Origin: Streptomyces sp. 2131.1
GTDB lineage: Bacteria > Actinomycetota > Actinomycetes > Streptomycetales > Streptomycetaceae
Direction of reading: 5' to 3'
Length of the DNA stretch: 64,000 bases
NCBI RefSeq assembly: GCF_900105515.1
Contig: NZ_FNSY01000001.1
Location: 6,188,001-6,252,000 of the forward strand
Below are positions 17,806-26,528 of this stretch, in pieces. The notes under the pieces are model-generated. The model worked only from the letters and a program-made list of their open reading frames with translations. It was not told the origin of the DNA and did not search any database. Within the stretch, counting starts at the first letter, position 1. The number at the start of each line of letters is the position of its first letter. Made by a program: the position numbers and the translations under genes.

Positions 17806-19139
17806 CGCTCGTCCTCCGACGGCTGGTGGGAACCGGTCAGCGGGGCGTGCAGCAGGGCCCGGGCGGCGCGGCGCCCGGAGGCGTCCACCACGTCGAGCCG
17901 CCAGCCGGCCAGCTCGATCGAGTCGCCCACGGCCGGGATGCGGCCCACCTCCGTGGCGATGAGGCCCGCCAGGGTCTCGTAGGGGCCGTCCGGCACGCGC
18001 AGCCCGATCGCCTCCAGCTGGTCCGTGCGGGCGGCGCCATCGGCGGACCAAAGGACGCGTCCGTCGGCGTCCTCACCGGCCGGTGCGAGGTCCGGTGTCT
18101 CGTGCGGGTCGTGCTCGTCGCGCACCTCGCCGACGACCTCCTCGACGATGTCCTCCAGCGTCACGACGCCCGCCGTGCCGCCGTACTCGTCGATCACGAC
18201 CGCCATGGCGAGCTTCCCGGACAGCCGGTCGAGCAGCCGGTCCACGGTCAGCGTCTCGGGGACGAGGACCGGTTCGCGAAGCATCTCGGACACCCGCTTG
18301 CGGGGCCGCTGCTCGGCGGGGATCGCCAGGACGTCCTTGATGTGGGCGACGCCCACGACGGTGTCGAGGCTGCCCCGGTAGACGGGGAAGCGGGAGAGGC
18401 CCGTGGCCCGGGTCGCGTTGGCGACGTCCTCGGCGGTCGCGCCGACCTCCAGGGCGGTGACCTGGACGCGCGGGGTCATCACGTTCTCCGCGGTGAGCTC
18501 CGGCAGGTTGAGCGTACGGACGAACAGCTCGGCGGTGTCCGCCTCCAGCGCGCCCGCCTTCGCGGAGTGCCTGGCGAGAGCCACCAGCTCCTGCGGGCTG
18601 CGCGCGGAGGCCAGCTCCTCGGCGGGTTCGAGCCCGAAGCGGCGCACGATCCGGTTGGCCGTGTTGTTGAGGTGGCTGATGAAGGGCCGGAAGACGGCCG
18701 TGAAGACGCGTTGCGGGGTGGCGACGGTCTTCGCCACCGCGAGCGGCGAGGAGATGGCCCAGTTCTTCGGGACCAGCTCGCCGACCACCATCAGGAACAC
18801 CGTGGACAGGGCCGTACCGATGACGAGCGCGACGGACGACGCGACACCGGCGGACAGGCCGACGGCCTCGACCGGCCCCCGGATGAGCTTCGCGATGGAC
18901 GGTTCGGAGAGCATGCCGACGACCAGATTGGTGACGGTGATGCCGAGCTGCGCGCCGGAGAGCTGGAAGGTGAGGCTGCGGACCGCCTTCATCGCGCTCG
19001 CGGCCCCGCGCTCGCCCTGCTCGACGGCCTTCTCCAGCTGGCCGCGTTCGACCGTGGTCAACGAGAACTCCGCCGCGACGAAGGCGCCGCAGGCGAGGGA
19101 GAGCAGTACCGCAACGAGCAGCAGAAGCACTTCGGTCAT
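17802..19139 (-). CDS. CNNM/CorC-family membrane protein (long form)
   Basis: The 445-residue protein has a DUF21 domain (four hydrophobic segments, AQLGITVTNLVVG and GELVPKNWAISSP), a CBS pair (about 205-340, with VIDEYGGTAGVVTLEDIVEEVVGEVRDE in part marking the end), and a C-terminal CorC_HlyC domain (about 355-440). It is likely a divalent-cation transporter or efflux regulator in the cytoplasmic membrane. It is the first gene of a two-gene operon with the short paralogue. Confidence 0.93.
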   Translation of the reverse strand: MTEVLLLLVAVLLSLACGAFVAAEFSLTTVERGQLEKAVEQGERGAASAMKAVRSLTFQLSGAQLGITVTNLVVGMLSEPSIAKLIRGPVEAVGLSAGVASSVALVIGTALSTVFLMVVGELVPKNWAISSPLAVAKTVATPQRVFTAVFRPFISHLNNTANRIVRRFGLEPAEELASARSPQELVALARHSAKAGALEADTAELFVRTLNLPELTAENVMTPRVQVTALEVGATAEDVANATRATGLSRFPVYRGSLDTVVGVAHIKDVLAIPAEQRPRKRVSEMLREPVLVPETLTVDRLLDRLSGKLAMAVVIDEYGGTAGVVTLEDIVEEVVGEVRDEHDPHETPDLAPAGEDADGRVLWSADGAARTDQLEAIGLRVPDGPYETLAGLIATEVGRIPAVGDSIELAGWRLDVVDASGRRAARALLHAPLTGSHQPSEDER

Positions 19140-19305
19140 CGGTTCACCTCCGTCCCATGATCGGGCAGGGACTGGCGGACCGCGCGATCTCGGCGGCTTC
19201 GGCTACTGGGAGGCTCGCCCATGGGCGGACGCTCACACCTCTCGTCTGAAGGGGCAGGACTGAATCCTCATAGTAAAGGATCGGCAAAGTGGTGGGGGGG
19301 TCCGA

Positions 19306-19743
19306 TCACTTCTCTGTGCCCGTCCGGAGGGGCTTCACCCACCTCCGCCAGTGGTTCTCGCGCTGGTAGCCGGCCGCCTGCCAGGTGTGGTGCGCGCGCT
19401 CGTTCTCCTCCAGGACCATGGCGTCCACCCGCCGTCCCCCCAGCTCGGCGAAGCGGCGCTCCGCAGCCTCCAGCAGCGCGGTCGCGATGCCCTTCCGGCG
19501 GTGCTCGGGGTGTACGGCCAGCCGGTACGCGGAGCACCGCCAGCCGTCGAAACCGGCGATGACGGTCCCCACGAGCGTCCCTTCCCGCTCCGCGAGCAGC
19601 AGAGCCCCCGGGTCGCGGTCGATGAGCCGGGCCACGCCGTCGTGGTCGTCGCTGATGCTCGTGCCTTCGGCCGCCGACCGCCAGAACCGCAGCACGGTGT
19701 CGATGTCGGAAAGGGCGGCGCCGCGTATGTCGAGATCACTCAT
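19306..19743 (-). CDS. GNAT-family N-acetyltransferase
   Basis: The 145-residue protein starts at ATG 19743 (MSDLDIRGAALSDIDTVLRF). The acetyl-CoA pyrophosphate loop is in LAVHPEHRRKGIATALL (R/Q-x-x-G-x-A), and the remaining GNAT beta-bulge and helix order fit a small single-domain acetyltransferase. No substrate clue is available from sequence. It stands between the CNNM operon and a P450 gene with no coupling to either. Confidence 0.9.
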   Translation of the reverse strand: MSDLDIRGAALSDIDTVLRFWRSAAEGTSISDDHDGVARLIDRDPGALLLAEREGTLVGTVIAGFDGWRCSAYRLAVHPEHRRKGIATALLEAAERRFAELGGRRVDAMVLEENERAHHTWQAAGYQRENHWRRWVKPLRTGTEK

Positions 19744-19845
19744 GCGGTGAGCCAATCAGATGATCGTTTCCCGGTGCGAGCGGATTCCCGCCTGCTACGG
19801 GGAGAGCTCGGCGTCGTACAGGGCGGCACAGTCGTACGGCGCGGC

Positions 19846-21135
19846 TCAGCGCAGTCGTACGGGCAGTGCGTCGACGCCGTACACGATCGACAGCTTGCGG
19901 AAGGCCAGATCCTGCGGCGGGACGGCGAGCCGCATCTCGGGAAACCGCCTGACCAGGGCCGGAAAGGCGGAGCGCAGCTCCATCCGGGCCAGCTCCGCGC
20001 CTATGCAGCGATGGATGCCGTGGCCGAAGGCGAGATGCCCGGCCGGAGTGACCCGGTCCACGTCGAACCGCCCGTCGTCCGTGACGTACGCCGAATCCCG
20101 GTTGGCGCCGCTCAGCGAGCAGAGCACCATGTCGCCGCGCGGGATGACGACCCCGGCGATCTCGATGTCATCGCGGGCGAACCGGGGGAAGGCGATCTGC
20201 ACGGCGGAGAGATAGCGCAGCACCTCCTCCACGAAGGGGGCCGTCACACCGTCGTCCGTACGCAGCCGCTCCGCCACCTCCGGATTGCGCAGCAGTACGA
20301 GGGAGCCGAGCGCGATCGTGCTGGCGGTCGTCTCGAAGCCGCCGGTGAGCACCCCGTCCGCCAGGCCCGCGAGTTCCTCGTCGTCGACGCTGTTCCCGTG
20401 CTCCCGCACGATCATGCCGAGCAGGCCGTCGCCGGGGCTGCGGCGCTGGGCCCGGACGACGCCCCGGAAGTAGTCGAGCGACGCCGACATGGCGCCGAAC
20501 GGCGCAGTCGTCCCGGCGAACAGGTCGAAGCGGTCCATGGCGAGCTTCTGGAAGTCGTCGCGGTCCTCGTAGGGCACCCCGAGCAGTTCGCAGATCGTCA
20601 GGGAGGGCACGGGCAGCGCGAAGGCGTGCACCAGGTCGACCGGCCCCGGCGCAGCGGCCATCGCGTCCAGGCGCTCCGCGACGATCGCGTCGATCCTGGG
20701 CGTCAGGCGGCGCAGCCGGCGCATCGTGAATTCCGGGGTCAGGATGCGCCGCAGCCGCGTGTGCACGGGTGGATCGCTGAAGCCCAGTCCGCCGGGGCTG
20801 TGTTCGGCGACTATGCCCGCGTTGCCCGCCAGGTGCGCGAAGTCGGTGCTGAAGCCCTCGGTGGAGCCGAGTACCGCCTTCGATTCCTCGTACCCCGTGA
20901 CCACCCAGGCGTCCATGCCGAAGGGCAGGGCCACCCTGGTCACCGGGGCGCTCGCCCGGACCTCGGCGAGCCGCCGGACCGGGTCGAGGCCCTCCCTGCG
21001 CAGCGGCATCAGCAGTTGCTCCGGGAGCAGTTTCATCGTGGAGGACCCGAGTCCGTGCTTCTGGATCCGCGCCAGGTAGCTGCGCCCGAGCCGGGCCGTG
21101 ATGCGGGAACGGAACGTCGTCGTACTCAATGTCAC
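19846..21135 (-). CDS. cytochrome P450
   Basis: From a GTG at 21135 (MTLSTTTFRSR...) the 429-residue protein is a bacterial class I P450. The I-helix motif is GGFETTAS, the K-helix EVLR, and the heme-binding loop FGHGIHRCIG with the axial Cys near residue 375. No signal or membrane anchor is seen; it needs a ferredoxin partner, and none is adjacent. It is isolated and not part of an evident biosynthetic cluster, so substrate is unknown. The longer frame extending to 21381 overlaps the divergent toxin-antitoxin promoter and is rejected. Confidence 0.93.
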   Translation of the reverse strand: MTLSTTTFRSRITARLGRSYLARIQKHGLGSSTMKLLPEQLLMPLRREGLDPVRRLAEVRASAPVTRVALPFGMDAWVVTGYEESKAVLGSTEGFSTDFAHLAGNAGIVAEHSPGGLGFSDPPVHTRLRRILTPEFTMRRLRRLTPRIDAIVAERLDAMAAAPGPVDLVHAFALPVPSLTICELLGVPYEDRDDFQKLAMDRFDLFAGTTAPFGAMSASLDYFRGVVRAQRRSPGDGLLGMIVREHGNSVDDEELAGLADGVLTGGFETTASTIALGSLVLLRNPEVAERLRTDDGVTAPFVEEVLRYLSAVQIAFPRFARDDIEIAGVVIPRGDMVLCSLSGANRDSAYVTDDGRFDVDRVTPAGHLAFGHGIHRCIGAELARMELRSAFPALVRRFPEMRLAVPPQDLAFRKLSIVYGVDALPVRLR

Positions 21136-21332
21136 TCCATGAGTCGTCGCGAGATCTGGTCGGTCGGCGTGCGGGGCGCCAGTACGTGGCCGACTGCGGT
21201 GACTTCGGCTACCTGAGCAGGAATTATGACCACGTGTTCGACCGTTGGGGGACCGGGGTGGGGAATACGGCCGCCATCCTCGGCCGCGGCGGGCGCGCGA
21301 TGCCGACGGGGCACCCGCCCGCGCCCCACCTC

Positions 21333-21362
21333 TTGCCGGTGCTAGCGGTTGCGCGCTAGCGT
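21333..21362 (+). promoter_or_regulatory. promoter and inverted-repeat operator of toxin-antitoxin-like pair
   Basis: A -35 TTGCCG (21333-21338) and -10 TAGCGT (21357-21362) have an 18-bp spacer. Between and across them lies a perfect inverted repeat GCTAGCG-n6-CGCTAGC (21341-21360). The transcript should start about at the GTG codon (21369), giving a leaderless mRNA. The layout fits autorepression by the ribbon-helix-helix antitoxin. Confidence 0.55.
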
Positions 21363-21368
21363 GATGGG

Positions 21369-21596
21369 GTGCCCAAGACACAGCTGAACGTTCGAGTGGA
21401 CGAGGCCACCGCGGAGGCCGCGAGGCAGCGCGCGCTCCAGAGGGGGATGAGCGTGAACCGCTACATAGAGGAGCTCGTCAAGCAGGACGCGGGCGAGGTG
21501 GGACACACCTTCGTCGAGGCCGCGGCGGACTTCATGAAGCAGTACGAATCGGTGTTCGCCGAGGAGTTCGGCACGGAGGGCAAAGGCACCCGTTGA
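21369..21596 (+). CDS. antitoxin-like ribbon-helix-helix protein
   Basis: A 75-residue protein starting at GTG 21369. TQLNVRVDEATAEAARQRA followed by MSVNRYIEELVKQDAG is a CopG/Arc-like ribbon-helix-helix pattern, with a short acidic C-terminal tail (about 48-75) that would neutralise a partner. Its TGA stop overlaps the TTG start of the next gene (TTGA), so the pair is coupled. A 7-bp inverted repeat overlaps its promoter. Such pairs are annotated in Streptomyces as toxin-antitoxin systems of Fic/Doc type. Confidence 0.82.
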   Translation: MPKTQLNVRVDEATAEAARQRALQRGMSVNRYIEELVKQDAGEVGHTFVEAAADFMKQYESVFAEEFGTEGKGTR

Positions 21597-21964
21597 ACCT
21601 CCGGATCCAACTCTCCTGGCTTCTCATGGTCGCGGAGCACAAGACGCCCGGCGACCCGCAGGTGACCGACTGGGGCGCCCTGGTCGCGGCGGTCGCGCGC
21701 CAAGAGGCGGAGATCTTCGGCAGCCCCGTCTACAGCGATCCGCACTCCAGGGCCGCGGCCCTGCTGCAACTGCTCCTGCACGTCCCGGCGCTGGAGCGGT
21801 CCAACGCCATGTTCGCCTCCGCCGTCGCCTACGGGTACCTCGTCGCGTCCGGCATCAAGGTCATCACGTCGCCCGAGCAGGTGCGGGACCTCGCCCTGCT
21901 GGTGAAGCAGGGCGAGGCGGACGTCCGCGCCATCGCCGACGAACTGCGCCAGTGGAGCCTGTGA
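21593..21964 (+). CDS. Fic/Doc-like toxin component with degenerate active-site motif
   Basis: The 123-residue all-helical protein starts at TTG 21593, overlapping the antitoxin stop. It resembles Doc in size and helical pattern. Doc-type kinases/AMPylases need HxFx[DN][AG]NK[RK]; here the equivalent stretch reads HVPALERSNAMFASAVAYGY, keeping His and Asn but lacking the Phe, Lys and Arg. The chain may therefore be catalytically impaired or act differently. I recall that homologues carry the label Fic-family toxin component; this is from memory. It converges on bioD. Confidence 0.72.
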   Translation: MNLRIQLSWLLMVAEHKTPGDPQVTDWGALVAAVARQEAEIFGSPVYSDPHSRAAALLQLLLHVPALERSNAMFASAVAYGYLVASGIKVITSPEQVRDLALLVKQGEADVRAIADELRQWSL

Positions 21965-22016
21965 CAGGAGCCGTGCCCGTCCGCCCGGCCGGATCATCTC
22001 GTACGGGCCCTGCCGC

Positions 22017-22706
22017 TCAGACCGGCGGCCGGTGCCCGCCCAGCGGTTCGGCCAGCCAGTCCACCGCCCGCGCACGGAAGTCCGCCGGTGCGAGCGATCC
22101 CGCGCCCTCGGGGACCATCCCGAGCAGCGGGGCACCCGCGGCCACCGGCAGATCCGCCACATTGCAGCGTGCCGCCAGGTCCGGTGCGGACGGCATGCTG
22201 CCGATGACCACGCCCAGGCAGTCCAGCCCCCGGGCCCGCAGCGCCTCCGCCGTCAGAGCCGTGGAGTTCAGCGTCCCCAGACCGGCCGGGGCGACGACCA
22301 GCACCGGGGCTGCCAGCAGCCGGGCCGCGTCCGCCAGGGTCGCGCCCTCTTCGTCGAACCGTACGAGCAGCCCGCCCGCGCCCTCGACCAGGACCAGGTC
22401 GTGGTCGGCGGCCAGCTTCTCGGCGGCCTCGGCCACCTCGTGCGGCCGTACCGGGCGCATGCCCGCCCGGCGGGCCGCCGTCGCGGGTGCCAACGGCTCA
22501 GGGAACCGCGCCAGTTCGACCGCCGTCACATGCGCGCCCGCCAGCCGCACCACCTCGGCCGCGTCGCCCGGCTCGCCCGGCTCCAGACCGGTCTGGGCCG
22601 GCTTGAGCACCGCGACGCGGCGGTCCGCGGCAGCCGCCGCCACGGCCGCGGTCACGATCGTCTTGCCGATCTCCGTGCCGGTACCGGTCACCACCAGAAC
22701 GCTCAT
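22017..22706 (-). CDS. bioD: dethiobiotin synthetase
   Basis: The 229-residue protein has the P-loop GTGTEIGKTIVTAA at the N-terminus, substrate Lys and switch in LKPAQTG, and EGAGGLLVRF. BioD carboxylates 7,8-diaminopelargonic acid to dethiobiotin with ATP and CO2. Start ATG is at 22706, three bases after the stop of bioA, so bioB-bioA-bioD form an operon with bioD last. Length and motifs are normal. Confidence 0.96.
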   Translation of the reverse strand: MSVLVVTGTGTEIGKTIVTAAVAAAAADRRVAVLKPAQTGLEPGEPGDAAEVVRLAGAHVTAVELARFPEPLAPATAARRAGMRPVRPHEVAEAAEKLAADHDLVLVEGAGGLLVRFDEEGATLADAARLLAAPVLVVAPAGLGTLNSTALTAEALRARGLDCLGVVIGSMPSAPDLAARCNVADLPVAAGAPLLGMVPEGAGSLAPADFRARAVDWLAEPLGGHRPPV

Positions 22707-22709
22707 GTC

Positions 22710-24014
22710 TCAGCCCTCCCGCGCCGCAGCGCATACAGCGCGGCAGATCCGTGCCACGTCGTCGTCACCGGTCACATACGGCGGCATGGTGTAGACGAGG
22801 TCGCGGAACGGCCGCAGCCAAACCCCCTCGCGCACCGCCGCCGCGGTCGCCGCCGCCAGGTCCACCTCGTGGTCCAGCTGGACCACCCCGATCGCGCCGA
22901 GCACCCGCACATCGCGGACCCCGGGCAGCTCGCGCGCCGCCGCCAGGCCTTCGTTCAGCCCTGCCTCGATGCGCTTGACCTCCTGCTGCCAGTCCTGGCC
23001 GAGCAGCAGGTCGATGGAGGCGCAGGCCACCGATGCGGCGAGCGGGTTCCCCATGAACGTCGGACCGTGGGCGAGCACCGGCACCTCGCCGCGCGAGATG
23101 CCCTCGGCGACCTCGCTCGTGCACAGCGTCGCCGCCATCGTCAGATAGCCGCCGGTCAGCGCCTTGCCCACGCACATCACGTCGGGGGAGACCCCCGCGT
23201 GCTCGGCCGCGAACAGCTTCCCCGTACGGCCGAAGCCCGTGGCGATCTCGTCGAACACGAGCAGCACGCCGTACGCGTCGCACGCCTCGCGCAGCACGCG
23301 CAGATAGCCGGGGGAGTGGAAGCGCATCCCGCCGGCCCCCTGGACCACCGGCTCCACGATCACGGCCGCCAGTTCGTCCGCGTGGAGCCCGATCAGCTCG
23401 CGCAGATGCGCCGCGTACGCCGGGTCGGGCTCCGCCTCGTAACCGGCGGGCGGTTCACCGGCGAAGACCTGGCGGGGCAGGGCTCCCGACCACAGCTCGT
23501 GCATCCCGCCCTCGGGGTCGCACACCGACATCGGCTGCCAGGTGTCCCCGTGGTACCCGCCGCGCCAGGTCAGCAGCCGCTTCTTGGCGGGCCGCCCGGC
23601 CGAGCGCCAGTACTGCAGGCACATCTTCACGGCGACCTCGACCGACACGGAGCCCGAGTCGGCGAGGAAGACGTGGCGCAGCGGCTCCGGGGTGATCTCC
23701 ACCAGCCGGGCCGCCAGCCGGACGGCGGGCTCGTGCGTGAGCCCGCCGAACATCACATGGCTCATCCGGTCCAGCTGGCCGCGGGCCGCCTCGTTCAGCA
23801 CCGGGTGGTTGTAGCCGTGGACGGCGGACCACCAGGACGACATCCCGTCGACCAACTCGTGCTGCCCGTGGGCGGGTTCGGCGAGCCGCAGCCGGACCCC
23901 GGACGCGGACTCGACGACCAGCGGCTCCTGCCGGCCCGGCATCGGACCGTACGGATGCCAGACGTGCGCCCGGTCCAGGTCCCGGAGTACGGCGGGGGAG
24001 AGCGGCTCAGGCAT
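22710..24014 (-). CDS. bioA: adenosylmethionine-8-amino-7-oxononanoate aminotransferase
   Basis: The 434-residue protein starts at ATG 24014 (MPEPLSPAVL). It is a class III aminotransferase: HVWHPYGPM, DGMSSWWSAVHGYNHP, the PLP Asp in VFDEIATGFGRTG and the PLP Lys in CVGKALTGGY are all present. BioA converts KAPA to DAPA using S-adenosylmethionine as amino donor. Its start overlaps the end of bioB by 8 bp and its stop is three bases from bioD. Confidence 0.96.
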   Translation of the reverse strand: MPEPLSPAVLRDLDRAHVWHPYGPMPGRQEPLVVESASGVRLRLAEPAHGQHELVDGMSSWWSAVHGYNHPVLNEAARGQLDRMSHVMFGGLTHEPAVRLAARLVEITPEPLRHVFLADSGSVSVEVAVKMCLQYWRSAGRPAKKRLLTWRGGYHGDTWQPMSVCDPEGGMHELWSGALPRQVFAGEPPAGYEAEPDPAYAAHLRELIGLHADELAAVIVEPVVQGAGGMRFHSPGYLRVLREACDAYGVLLVFDEIATGFGRTGKLFAAEHAGVSPDVMCVGKALTGGYLTMAATLCTSEVAEGISRGEVPVLAHGPTFMGNPLAASVACASIDLLLGQDWQQEVKRIEAGLNEGLAAARELPGVRDVRVLGAIGVVQLDHEVDLAAATAAAVREGVWLRPFRDLVYTMPPYVTGDDDVARICRAVCAAAREG

Positions 24015-25230
24015 TGGGGGCGAGATCCGTCCCCGCGCCACGGCGGCGGACCGCCACCAGATCCGTACGGGCACCCGGAACCTGGGTTTCCGGCGCCTCG
24101 GCGGCGGGAACGGCCTCCGCCTCCGGCGCCTCGCCGCACGGCCCGCAGCCGCCCTCGTGCGAACCGCAGCCCTCCGACTCCGTCACGCAGCCGCCCGCGT
24201 GCGAGCCGCAGCCGGCCACGGCGTCCGCGCGGTGCCGGGGGAGCGTGGTCGTACCCGCACCCTCGACCTCGAAACCGGCGTCCGCGATCATGTCCAGGTC
24301 CGCCTGGCCCGCCTGGCCCTCGCTGGTCAGGTAGTCGCCCAGGAAGATCGAGTTGACCAGGTTGAGGGCGAGCGGCTGCATCGAGCGCAGATGGACCTCG
24401 CGCCCGCCCGCGAGCCGCACCTCCACGTCCGGGCAGACGAACCGCACCATCGCCAGGATGCGCAGGCACCGCTGCGGCGTCAGGTTCCACTCCTTGGCGA
24501 GCGGCGTCCCCTCGAACGGGATCAGGAAGTTGACCGGCACCGAGTCCGGGTCCAGCTCGCGCAGCGAGAAAACCACGTCGACCAGGTCGGCGTCGCTCTC
24601 GCCCATGCCCGCGATCAGCCCGGAGCACGCGGAGAGACCGGCCGCCTGCGCCTGGTGCACGGTGTCGACACGGTCGGCGTAGGTGTGGGTGGTCGTGATC
24701 TCCCCGTACGTCCCCTCGGACGTGTTGAGGTTGTGGTTGTACGCGTCGGCGCCCGCCGTGCGCAGCCGGTCGGCCTGCCCCTCGGAGAGCAGACCGAGGC
24801 AGGCGCACACCTCGATGCCCTCGTTCTCCTCCTTGATGGCCTCGATGGTCTTCGAGACCCGGTCGACGTCCCGGTCCGTCGGGCCCCGGCCGCTGGCCAC
24901 CAGGCAGACGCGCTTGGCGCCGCCGGCCACCCCGGCGGCGGCCGCCTTCGACGCCTCCTCGGGCTTCAGCCACGTGTACTTGAGGATCTCGGCCTTGGAG
25001 CCGAGCCGCTGCGAACAGTACGAGCAGTCCTCGGGGCAGAGCCCGGACTTCAGGTTCACCAGATAGTTGAGCTTCACCCGCCGCCCGAACCACTGACGGC
25101 GCACCTTGCCGGCCGCGGCCACCACGTCGAGCAGTTGGTCGTCCGGGGTCGCCAATACGGCGAGCGCTTCTTCACGGGTCGGCAGCTCGCGCCGCAGCCC
25201 CTTGTCCACCAGCGTGTTCAGGAGGTCCAT
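24007..25230 (-). CDS. bioB: biotin synthase with Cys/His-rich C-terminal tail
   Basis: The 407-residue protein starts at ATG 25230 (MDLLNTLVDKGLRREL). The radical-SAM cluster motif is CPEDCSYC, and YNHNLNTSEGTY plus NFLIPFEGTP are BioB blocks; BioB inserts sulfur into dethiobiotin. Usual BioB length is about 330-350 residues. Here about 65 extra residues follow, including two similar units GCGSHAGGC and GCGSHEGGCGPCG and an acidic/Ala-rich stretch. Such a tail could bind metal or an Fe-S source; this is inference. First gene of bioBAD, divergent from bioF by 142 bp. Confidence 0.95.
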   Translation of the reverse strand: MDLLNTLVDKGLRRELPTREEALAVLATPDDQLLDVVAAAGKVRRQWFGRRVKLNYLVNLKSGLCPEDCSYCSQRLGSKAEILKYTWLKPEEASKAAAAGVAGGAKRVCLVASGRGPTDRDVDRVSKTIEAIKEENEGIEVCACLGLLSEGQADRLRTAGADAYNHNLNTSEGTYGEITTTHTYADRVDTVHQAQAAGLSACSGLIAGMGESDADLVDVVFSLRELDPDSVPVNFLIPFEGTPLAKEWNLTPQRCLRILAMVRFVCPDVEVRLAGGREVHLRSMQPLALNLVNSIFLGDYLTSEGQAGQADLDMIADAGFEVEGAGTTTLPRHRADAVAGCGSHAGGCVTESEGCGSHEGGCGPCGEAPEAEAVPAAEAPETQVPGARTDLVAVRRRGAGTDLAPNA

Positions 25231-25299
25231 GGCGACGATCCTGACGCACGGCACCGCCCGGAGCCAAGGAGGAACCGGACAACACAGCTCACGGGGGGT

Positions 25300-25315
25300 G
25301 TGTGCATTGCCACAC
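25300..25315. promoter_or_regulatory. inverted repeat in bioB-bioF divergent promoter region
   Basis: GTGTG-CATTGC-CACAC is a 5-bp inverted repeat with a 6-bp spacer, followed directly by further GTGTG/CACAC half-sites up to 25330. It is placed to control both bioBAD and bioF. I do not recognise it as a known BirA, BioR or BioQ site. Confidence 0.35.
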
Positions 25316-25372
25316 CGTGTCTTCGTGTGACCGCGGTTAGGGTCTGTGGGCTGCCTACAAGAGGGATCGCCC

Positions 25373-26515
25373 ATGCCCGCCACTCCGTTCGACTGGATCG
25401 ACGACGAGGCGCGCCGGCGCGCGGACGCGGGGCTCGTCCGCAGGTTGCGGCCCCGGAACGCCGAAGCGGAGCCGCTGGACCTCGCGAGCAACGACTACCT
25501 CGGCCTGACCCGGCACCCCGAGGTGACCGCCGCCGCGGCCGACGCGGCGCGCCGGTGGGGCGGCGGGGCGACCGGCTCCCGTCTCGTCACGGGCTCGACC
25601 GCGCTTCACGCGGAGCTCGAAGGGGAACTCGCCGCGTTCTGCGGGTTCGAGGCCGCGCTCGTCCTGTCCTCCGGTTACGCCGCCAACCTCGCGGCGCTCA
25701 CCGCGCTCACCGGGCGCGGCGCCCTCATCGCGTCGGACGCAGGCAACCACGCCTCCATCGTCGACGGCTGCCGGCTCTCCCGGGCGGAGACCGGCGTCGT
25801 CCCGCACGCCGACCCGGAGGCCTTTCGCAAGACGCTGCGCGGGCACGAGGGGCGGAAGCTGGCCGTCACCGACTCGGTGTTCTCCGTTGACGGCGACGCC
25901 GCACCGCTGGACGCACTGGCCGCCGTCTGCCGGGCGGAGAAGGCCGCGCTCCTCGTGGACGACGCGCACGGGCTCGGTGTGCTGGGCGACGGCGGACGCG
26001 GCGCGCTCGCCGCGGCCGGCCTCGCGGGCGACGAGGACGTGGTCGCCACGCTCACCCTCTCCAAGTCGCTGGGCAGCCAGGGCGGCGCGGTCCTCGGACC
26101 GGCCCGGGTCATCGAGCATCTGGTCAACACCGCCCGTACGTTCATCTTCGACACCGGACTCGCCCCCGCGGCCGCCGGCGCGGCCCTGGGCGCACTGCGG
26201 CTGCTGCGCCGCGAACCGGGACGCGCGCTCAGGGCGCGTGCGGTCGCCACCGCGCTGTACGAGGGGCTGACGGCGGCCGGGCTGATCGCGGTGCGGCCCG
26301 ACGCGGCGGTCGTCTCGGTGCGGGCGCCCTCGCCCGAGGCCGCCGTCCGCTGGGCCTCCGACTGCCGTACGGCCGGGGTGGTGGTGGGGTGCTTCCGGCC
26401 GCCGTCCGTGCCCGACGGCATCTCCCGGCTGCGGCTCACCGCCCGCGGCGACCTGACGGACGAGCAGATCGCGCGGGCGGTGGCGACGGTGCGGCAGACC
26501 GCGCCCCGGAACTGA
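25373..26515 (+). CDS. bioF: 8-amino-7-oxononanoate synthase
   Basis: The 380-residue protein starts at ATG 25373 (MPATPFDWIDDEARRRA). It is an alpha-oxoamine synthase: LASNDYLGLTRHPEV, GGGATGSRLVTGST, DDAHGLGVLG and the PLP Lys in TLSKSLGSQGG. BioF condenses pimeloyl-ACP/CoA with alanine to KAPA, feeding BioA. It is divergent from bioBAD with a repeat-rich 142-bp promoter region, so the biotin genes form one divergent locus. Confidence 0.96.
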   Translation: MPATPFDWIDDEARRRADAGLVRRLRPRNAEAEPLDLASNDYLGLTRHPEVTAAAADAARRWGGGATGSRLVTGSTALHAELEGELAAFCGFEAALVLSSGYAANLAALTALTGRGALIASDAGNHASIVDGCRLSRAETGVVPHADPEAFRKTLRGHEGRKLAVTDSVFSVDGDAAPLDALAAVCRAEKAALLVDDAHGLGVLGDGGRGALAAAGLAGDEDVVATLTLSKSLGSQGGAVLGPARVIEHLVNTARTFIFDTGLAPAAAGAALGALRLLRREPGRALRARAVATALYEGLTAAGLIAVRPDAAVVSVRAPSPEAAVRWASDCRTAGVVVGCFRPPSVPDGISRLRLTARGDLTDEQIARAVATVRQTAPRN

Positions 26516-26528
26516 GGCGCGGCCCGTC

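Noticed and set aside
21136..21381. N-terminal extension of the P450
   Set aside because: The extra residues have random composition and would overlap the divergent toxin-antitoxin promoter; GTG 21135 gives normal P450 length.
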